From assembly GCA_913063005.1 (NCBI GenBank), contig CAJXZI010000036.1, positions 1-12,920 of the forward strand: a DNA stretch of 12,920 nt, given 5' to 3'. A model generated the notes under the pieces. That model was not told the DNA's origin. It searched no databases and saw only the letters and a program-made list of their open reading frames with translations. Below, one piece after another: positions 8,162 to 12,920 of this stretch. Source of the DNA: an uncultured Halieaceae bacterium. Lineage in GTDB: Bacteria > Pseudomonadota > Gammaproteobacteria > Pseudomonadales > Halieaceae. A program made the translations under genes and the position numbers. How positions within the stretch are numbered: position 1 is the first letter of the stretch; each line of letters opens with the position of its first letter.

Positions 8162-9619
8162 TTATCCGATCCTTATGCCAATGTTCTTTGTTTGTACGTA
8201 ATTCATCAGTGCTTCACGGCCTTTTTCACGACCGTAGCCTGACTGTTTGTAACCACCGAAAGGCGTTTCAACACCACCGGCGTACCACTCGTTGATAAAG
8301 ATTTGGCCGGCACCGACATCGCGTGCCATGCGCATTGCACGGTCAATATCTTGCGTGAAGACACCGCCGACGAGGCCGTAATCGCTATCGTTTGCGATGC
8401 GAATCGCCTCAGCTTCGTCATCGAACCTAAGAACAGATAGGACGGGCCCGAATACCTCGGTTCGCGCGATATCCATCGAGGGTGTTACGCCTGTGAGGAT
8501 CGTTGGGTGAAGGAAAAAGCCCTCTCGATCCATGGCTTTGCCGCCGGCCGCGACGACAGCACCCTCGGACTGGGCGCGCGCGATGAGCCCCACGGCGCGA
8601 TCACGTTGCCCTGCCGACACCATAGCGCCCATGTTTGCCCCAAACTCTGGTCTATCAATACCGGGGCCGACGGACAGCGAGTTCGCGAGATCTGTAATGG
8701 CCGAAACCACCTGATCGTGAATATCGCAGTGCACAATCAGTCGCGACATCGCGGAGCAGACTTGGCCCGCGTTAAAGAAAATGCCCCACCGGATACTATC
8801 GAGCAGATTTTCAATATCTGCATCGTTATAAACAATGGCGGCTGACTTACCGCCGAGTTCTAAAATGCAGGGCACGACATTCTGCGCTGCGGCAGTGGCA
8901 ATCGCCACACCGGTGGGCACTGAGCCCGTGAAGACCAGCTGATCGACACCTTTGTGCGATGAGAGCGCTGCGCCTGCTTCTTGACCGAGACCGCAGACAA
9001 TGTTGACAGCACCGGCCGGGAAGCCAGCGGCCTCGGCGGCAAGGGCATAGTAATAGTGTGTCAGTGGGTCGAGTTCAGGCGACTTCACAACCACGGTATT
9101 GCCCGTTGTAAGCGCCGCGGCCACACCGCGTGCGGTCATCTCCATGGGGTAGTTCCATGGGATGATCTGGCCAGAAACACCGCGCGGCTCGTAAGTGGTG
9201 AAATCGTAATAGCCATCGCCGAGAGGAATGGAACGACCCTCGAGTGTTTCGGCCTGATTACCGTAGTACTCGAAGTAGCGCGCCGCGCCCTCGATCTCCA
9301 TGACGGCTTCCCACAATGGCTTACCCGCCTCGAGACTCAACAGCTGTGAAATTTCATCAACGTTGGCCAGCAGGTAATCGCCGATAGCTTTGACCATGCG
9401 ACCGCGCTCGACAGGGCGCATCGCCGTGAGCACACGACTTTCGTGACAGCGACGAGCAGCAGCAATGGCACTATCGACGTCCTCGCTGTTAGCAATCGCC
9501 TGTTCGGCGAGAGGGGCTCCGGTGGCAGGGTTGTCGACTGTGATTCGGCCAGCACCACCGTCGACGAACTGGCCGTCGATGTAGTTTTGGTAATAGGGTT
9601 TTGGATTAAAGGTGTTGAT
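8162..9619 (-). CDS. NAD(P)-dependent aldehyde dehydrogenase, apparent ATC start
   Basis: With the start at ATC 9619 the protein is 485 residues, normal for this superfamily. It has PWNYP with N156, VVVKSPE with K179 (cofactor binding), FTGS at 230-233, general base E254 in LELGGKS, and nucleophile C288 in FNAGQVCS. The N-terminal strand YYQNYIDGQFVDG ... ITVDNPATG is the usual ALDH opening, and it lies upstream of the first standard start in frame (GTG 9433), which would give only 423 residues and lose about 62 of the cofactor domain. No ATG, GTG or TTG occurs in frame between 9434 and the upstream stop at 9671-9673. Overlaps RHO-3 by 14 bp. Likely oxidises an aldehyde made by the pathway to the acid; betaine-aldehyde or semialdehyde type substrates are possible but unproven. 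Confidence 0.85.
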   Translation of the reverse strand: MNTFNPKPYYQNYIDGQFVDGGAGRITVDNPATGAPLAEQAIANSEDVDSAIAAARRCHESRVLTAMRPVERGRMVKAIGDYLLANVDEISQLLSLEAGKPLWEAVMEIEGAARYFEYYGNQAETLEGRSIPLGDGYYDFTTYEPRGVSGQIIPWNYPMEMTARGVAAALTTGNTVVVKSPELDPLTHYYYALAAEAAGFPAGAVNIVCGLGQEAGAALSSHKGVDQLVFTGSVPTGVAIATAAAQNVVPCILELGGKSAAIVYNDADIENLLDSIRWGIFFNAGQVCSAMSRLIVHCDIHDQVVSAITDLANSLSVGPGIDRPEFGANMGAMVSAGQRDRAVGLIARAQSEGAVVAAGGKAMDREGFFLHPTILTGVTPSMDIARTEVFGPVLSVLRFDDEAEAIRIANDSDYGLVGGVFTQDIDRAMRMARDVGAGQIFINEWYAGGVETPFGGYKQSGYGREKGREALMNYVQTKNIGIRIG

Positions 9620-10700
9620 CGACGGCCTCCTTGGTCCATTCCTGCAGCGCTTTGATCGAGTGTTCAGAATTCACGCCGCCGTTCGGGTCGAGTACGAGCG
9701 GGCCCGGCTTATAGCCTCGCGAGTTCATGCCTCGCTGAATAGATTCAACAAGGCGAATATCCTCGGCAACCGTCGTATCGCGATCCTGCACGGCGAGCTG
9801 ACGCGCAATGGCCTCGCTCTTTTCATCGAAGGCATACCATCCTCGGTACATAATGACCTCATCAACCGCATCACCTACGCGCCAGTGATAGGTGTTGAGC
9901 ACGTTCCCCGGGTAAACCTGAAAGGAGAACATGGGCCACAAAAACCAGCTTGAGTATTTCCCGGCCTTGTCATTGGACTCGAGATCGATCTCGTAGGTCA
10001 TGTCGGACAAGTCATCCTGACATTCCGTGGTATGGCGGAGGCAATATCCTTGCGGTTGAATATCGTAAGTTGATGGCTTGATTACACCATTGGCGAAGGT
10101 TGGGTGATTTCTCGAGCAGTGGTAACACTCCGAGTAGTTCTCGACCGAGACCTTCCAGTTGGTTTTCTCGAATACTTCAACGTATTCCACTGGTGTCAGG
10201 TCCAGAATGTTCGGGACGTAACTTGCAAGCTCCTCACGGGCTCCGGGGAACCACTCGTCCATCGGCTTTGCGTCATTATCGAGATTGACAAAAAGGAAGC
10301 CGTGGAAGTTCTCCAGTCGCACCGACGTCAAACATATCTTGCTGCGGTCAAAGCCAGGTGTCGAAAGCACATTCGGCCCCATGCGTAGTTCGCCGGAGAG
10401 TTCATAGGTCCAGGTGTGGTAGGGGCAAATCAACAGGCGTGCATTGCCCTCACCCTCGACGAGTTCATGCGCGCGGTGCTGGCAGACGTTGTAGAAGCAG
10501 TTGAGGTTTCCCTCGCGATCGCGGATGCAGAACAAATTTTCGCCCGCGATGCTGAAGGTGAAGTAGTCACCGGGATTCTTAACTTGTGACTCATGCCCGG
10601 CAAACTGCCAGGTCGTTGCCAGCAGGTGCTGCTTCTCGATCGCGAAGATCGCGGGGTCGACGTAATAGCGAGCGTCGAGCGACTTGAGTGGTTCAGTCAT
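9606..10700 (-). CDS. Rieske oxygenase alpha subunit, CntA/GbcA-like (RHO-3)
   Basis: A 364-residue oxygenase. The Rieske cluster is bound by C73-x-H75 ... C92-x2-H95 (CQH, CPYHTW). The mononuclear iron is bound by H194 and H199 in ENYSECYHCSRNHP and D314 in AEDIRLVESIQRG, with E191 bridging. 'ENY.ECYHC..NHP' and the opening 'ARYYVDPAIFAIEKQHL' are characteristic of the group that includes carnitine oxygenase CntA, glycine-betaine demethylase GbcA and choline monooxygenase, which act on quaternary amines. Family members are trimeric, cytosolic and need a separate NAD(P)H reductase, which is absent here. Its ATG overlaps the RpiR stop by 8 bp, and its end overlaps the aldehyde dehydrogenase by 14 bp. 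Likely first oxidation step of this operon's pathway; substrate unproven. Confidence 0.9.
   Translation of the reverse strand: MTEPLKSLDARYYVDPAIFAIEKQHLLATTWQFAGHESQVKNPGDYFTFSIAGENLFCIRDREGNLNCFYNVCQHRAHELVEGEGNARLLICPYHTWTYELSGELRMGPNVLSTPGFDRSKICLTSVRLENFHGFLFVNLDNDAKPMDEWFPGAREELASYVPNILDLTPVEYVEVFEKTNWKVSVENYSECYHCSRNHPTFANGVIKPSTYDIQPQGYCLRHTTECQDDLSDMTYEIDLESNDKAGKYSSWFLWPMFSFQVYPGNVLNTYHWRVGDAVDEVIMYRGWYAFDEKSEAIARQLAVQDRDTTVAEDIRLVESIQRGMNSRGYKPGPLVLDPNGGVNSEHSIKALQEWTKEAVDQHL
9626..9632 (-). promoter_or_regulatory. Strong ribosome binding site for the aldehyde dehydrogenase
   Basis: The minus strand reads AAGGAGG followed by CCGTCG and then ATC at 9619-9617. A perfect anti-16S match 6 bases before the ATC, inside the last codons of RHO-3, is the main reason for placing the dehydrogenase start there. 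Confidence 0.65.
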
Positions 10701-11601
10701 TGTGATAAATCCCTAGCTGGTGTCGACGCTTATGAAAAGCTTCGACGCGATCGATGATTTTCTCATCTGCTCGGGCAATAACAAAGGACAAAAGTGTCTC
10801 GAGTAAGGCAATCGTTGCGACAGAGGACGGGAAGAACTGCGGGGTTTCATCGGCGACAAGAAACGCGTGGTCAGCAATGCGCATGATGGGTGCGGAAGCG
10901 CTGTCAGAGATTGCGACAATGGTTAGCCCCTGTTCGCGAGCTACTTTGACGGCGGTTACGACTTCTTCCCTAAACGGTGCGCAGGTAATGGCAATAAGAA
11001 CGTCTTGCTCGTTCGCCCAGGCGAGCTCATCGATCGCTGTACCGCCCGCACTCGGAATTGTTTGAAACTGCACCATGCCCGTCCGCGCGAGATAGGTGAA
11101 ATTACTAGCGTTCGCGTTGTGCACGCCAACACCGAGGGTAAAGACTTGACGCGAGTTCCAAATATCGTCTCCGGCTTGTGTCAGCGCTTCCACACTAATA
11201 TTGCTAAAGGTTTGCTCAATGTTATCGATCGCCGCTTTCACCATATCGGCATAGAGCGGCCCAAGATGACCCTCGTGGGAGAGCGACTGCAGCCAACGCG
11301 CGCGGTCCGTAAAGTTTATGGAGCCGGTTCTCAACTGCTCGCGAAACGGCGAGCGCAGATCTTCATAACCCTCAAAGCCGATGGATTTTGCAAGTCGAAC
11401 AAAGGTGTTGGGTGTGACCGATGCCGCCTCAGAAATTTCTCGAATGGATGAGACGCCCACGTCGTTTGGATTGTCGATGACATAGCCCGCGGCTTTTTTG
11501 AGCTCGGGGCTGAGCTCGTCATAGGCCGTCGTAAGCCGCGACAGAATAGCGGCGGGCTCAAGCTGTGAAATTGGTACGTTTGTTTGATTAATATTCGACA
11601 T
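10693..11601 (-). CDS. MurR/RpiR family transcriptional regulator (HTH + SIS)
   Basis: A 302-residue regulator. The N-terminal HTH_6 domain spans about residues 16-90, with 'SIREISEAASVTPNTFVRLA' followed by 'KSIGFEGYEDLR'. The SIS domain spans about 125-270 (QVFTLGVGVHNANASNFTYL, 'VLIAITCAPFREEVV', 'IVAISDSASAPI'). SIS domains in the family usually sense phosphosugars, but RpiR members in marine bacteria also govern amine and osmolyte catabolism. It is the first gene of its operon, overlapping RHO-3 by 8 bp, and diverges from the dimethylglycine dehydrogenase-like gene across 61 bp rich in symmetrical sequence, so it most likely controls both directions. No Shine-Dalgarno sequence precedes ATG 11601; a TATGAT (-10-like, 11613-11618) sits so close that the transcript may be nearly leaderless. 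Confidence 0.9.
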   Translation of the reverse strand: MSNINQTNVPISQLEPAAILSRLTTAYDELSPELKKAAGYVIDNPNDVGVSSIREISEAASVTPNTFVRLAKSIGFEGYEDLRSPFREQLRTGSINFTDRARWLQSLSHEGHLGPLYADMVKAAIDNIEQTFSNISVEALTQAGDDIWNSRQVFTLGVGVHNANASNFTYLARTGMVQFQTIPSAGGTAIDELAWANEQDVLIAITCAPFREEVVTAVKVAREQGLTIVAISDSASAPIMRIADHAFLVADETPQFFPSSVATIALLETLLSFVIARADEKIIDRVEAFHKRRHQLGIYHND

Positions 11602-11662
11602 TGGTACGATCGTATCATAGGATCAAACGCAACGATAATGAGAGAAAATCGAGAGTTTGATC
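11582..11662. promoter_or_regulatory. Divergent promoter/operator region with TTTGAT repeats
   Basis: GTTTGAT occurs on the plus strand at 11582-11588 and 11655-11661, and in inverse orientation (ATCAAAC) at 11622-11628. The 8-bp arms GATCAAAC (11621-11628) and GTTTGATC (11655-11662) are perfectly complementary and end exactly at the dehydrogenase ATG. The inverse copy is part of ATCAAACG-CAAC-GATA (11622-11637), repeated upstream of the FAD oxidoreductase at 7610-7625. GATAAT (11634-11639) could be the -10 for the plus-strand gene. Likely RpiR binding region. Confidence 0.45.
11605..11614. promoter_or_regulatory. Perfect palindrome TACGATCGTA at the RpiR start
   Basis: A 10-bp perfect palindrome 3 bases upstream of the RpiR ATG, next to TATGAT. 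It is a candidate half of a regulator site in the divergent gap. Confidence 0.35.
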
Positions 11663-12920
11663 ATGGCTGGACCCACCAGACCCGTTCCTTCATCAGCCCG
11701 TGTCGTCATTATTGGCGGTGGTGTTATGGGTTGCGGTATTGCCTATCACTTAGCGCACGAGGGCTGGACCGACATTGTGCTCCTCGAAAAGCACGAACTC
11801 ACGTCTGGCTCTACCTGGCATGCGGCCGGCCAAATCACCCAGTCAACAAGCTCGCTCGCCTTAGGTAAGTGTGTTGATTACAACATTCAGCTTTACAACG
11901 GTGGTCTTGAAGCAGAAACCGGTCAGTCGACGACATGGCATGGCTGTGGCTCTTTCCGACTCGCCTACGACGAAGATGAGATGGACTGGTTGCGCTACAC
12001 CCGGTCGGTCAACGTGGCGCTCGGTTTCAACTCGGAGCTCGTGCTCCCCTCGCGCGTGCGAGAAATGCACCCTTTCTATAATTTGGAGGGTGTTGTTGGA
12101 GCGCTTTACACCCCAGATGACGGCCACGTCGATCCTTCTGGTGTCACCATGGCGCTGTCAAAGGGTGCGCGTCAGCTTGGTGCAACGGTGATTCGCCATT
12201 GCCGTGCGACAAATGTGCAGCAGCTGCCGTCAGGAGAATGGCGCGTGTCCACTGATCACGGCGATATTGTTTGCGAGCACGTTGTCAACGCAGCCGGCAC
12301 CTATGCACGCCAAGTGGGTGAGTGGAGTGGCATCAATATTCCCACAACGTCGATGACCCACCACTATTTCGTGACCGATAACGTGCCCGAGTTTATGGAT
12401 CTTGAGCAGGAACTTCCGGTGATTCGCGACGATAAGTTGGTTTCTGGTTACATTCGAATGGAGCAGAAGGCGGGTCTTATTGGTATTTACGAGAAGGCCA
12501 ACCCCAATGTGGTTTGGGATGACCACTGCCCCTGGGAAGCGGAGAATCACCTTTTCGAAGCCGATTACGATCGCATCATGCCGTGGCTCGAAAACGCGCT
12601 CGATCGAATGCCCATCTTTGCGGAACTGGGTATCAAGCGCGATGTTCACGGCGCGATTTCTCATCCGCCGGATGGTAATCCCCTGATCGGTCCCGCGCCC
12701 GGTGTTCGCAATTACTGGTGCTGTTGCGGTACACAAATTGGGATCGGTTGGGGTCCTGGTCTGACCCGTGAGTTGGCACGCTGGATGGTACATGGCTCAG
12801 CGGATATCTCGATGCGTGCTTTTGACCCGCGTCGCTTTGGTCCCTACGCCGATAAAAAGTGGCAAAACATCAAGGCGCGAGAAGATTACCTGCTTCGACA
12901 CGAGATTCCCTTCCCGCACT
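11663..12920 (+). CDS. Dimethylglycine/sarcosine dehydrogenase-like flavoprotein (3' partial)
   Basis: Open to the window end; 419 residues are visible. The FAD-binding motif VVIIGGGVMG is at 14-23 with E42 at the end of the second strand (LLEKHE). SGSTWHAAGQ (48-57) contains H53, which in dimethylglycine and sarcosine dehydrogenases carries covalently attached FAD. Further family marks are 'DDGHVDPSGVTMALSKGAR', 'VVNAAGTYARQVGEW', 'GIYEKAN' and 'WCCCGTQIGIGWGPG'. The visible end (RFGPYADKKWQNIKAREDYL...) is the linker seen before a C-terminal GcvT-like folate domain, so the complete protein is probably about 800 residues. It probably oxidises an N-methyl group of a methylated amino acid, passing formaldehyde to tetrahydrofolate if the GcvT part is present. 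The start is ATG 11663, 61 bp from divergent rpiR, with only a weak GAGAG upstream. Confidence 0.9.
   Translation, partial: MAGPTRPVPSSARVVIIGGGVMGCGIAYHLAHEGWTDIVLLEKHELTSGSTWHAAGQITQSTSSLALGKCVDYNIQLYNGGLEAETGQSTTWHGCGSFRLAYDEDEMDWLRYTRSVNVALGFNSELVLPSRVREMHPFYNLEGVVGALYTPDDGHVDPSGVTMALSKGARQLGATVIRHCRATNVQQLPSGEWRVSTDHGDIVCEHVVNAAGTYARQVGEWSGINIPTTSMTHHYFVTDNVPEFMDLEQELPVIRDDKLVSGYIRMEQKAGLIGIYEKANPNVVWDDHCPWEAENHLFEADYDRIMPWLENALDRMPIFAELGIKRDVHGAISHPPDGNPLIGPAPGVRNYWCCCGTQIGIGWGPGLTRELARWMVHGSADISMRAFDPRRFGPYADKKWQNIKAREDYLLRHEIPFPH

Noticed and set aside
9337..9639. 100-residue minus-strand frame starting at ATG 9639, which could have been the missing ALDH start through a frameshift
   Set aside because: It is in a different frame, its ATG has no properly spaced ribosome binding site, and the ALDH frame is intact and family-like back to the ATC, so no frameshift is needed.
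1..12920. Mobile element, CRISPR, toxin-antitoxin or defence system
   Set aside because: No transposase, integrase, direct-repeat array, tRNA-adjacent att site or defence-type gene is visible; the genes are metabolic and regulatory.

Overview
The window looks like chromosomal DNA from a marine-type gammaproteobacterium (OM60/NOR5-like by general impression). This is inferred from moderate G+C, compact overlapping genes, and the mix of Rieske oxygenases, dimethylglycine/sarcosine-type flavoproteins and a secreted EcxA-like metalloprotease. Taxonomy cannot be proven without a search. No rRNA, tRNA, CRISPR array, insertion sequence or phage gene was seen, and no stretch longer than about 240 bases lacks a gene.

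Layout. (1) 1-2286 (+): 3' part of a large zinc metalloprotease (DUF5117/EcxA-like, HExxHxxGxxH). (2) 2310-4846: a DUF3237 protein and a Rieske oxygenase alpha subunit (RHO-1) on the minus strand with a 4-bp ATGA overlap, divergent from a TetR regulator. A clear palindromic operator lies in the 75-bp gap. (3) 4890-7541 (-): a FAD-dependent DAO/SoxB-like oxidoreductase followed by a second Rieske oxygenase (RHO-2). (4) 7781-11601 (-): a tight operon of RpiR-type regulator, third Rieske oxygenase (RHO-3, CntA/GbcA-like signature), NAD(P)-dependent aldehyde dehydrogenase and carboxymuconolactone-decarboxylase-family protein. Its junctions are 8 bp overlap, 14 bp overlap and 0 bp. (5) 11663-12920 (+): 5' part of a dimethylglycine/sarcosine dehydrogenase-like flavoprotein, divergent from the RpiR operon and running off the window.

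How they may work together (inference). An oxygenase, an aldehyde dehydrogenase, a CMD-like protein and one or two amine-oxidising flavoproteins, under an RpiR sensor, fit oxidative breakdown of a methylated or cyclic nitrogen compound (a betaine, carnitine-like compound, or N-methylated pyridine carboxylate). No oxygenase beta subunit, ferredoxin or reductase is in the window, so the three oxygenases must draw electrons from proteins encoded elsewhere.

Most notable: the aldehyde dehydrogenase has no ATG, GTG or TTG at its full-length start. The reading frame and a perfect AAGGAGG point to an ATC start codon inside the end of the oxygenase gene. A 16-bp motif ATCAAACG-N4-GATA occurs in both intergenic regions in front of the two flavoprotein genes and is a candidate shared operator.
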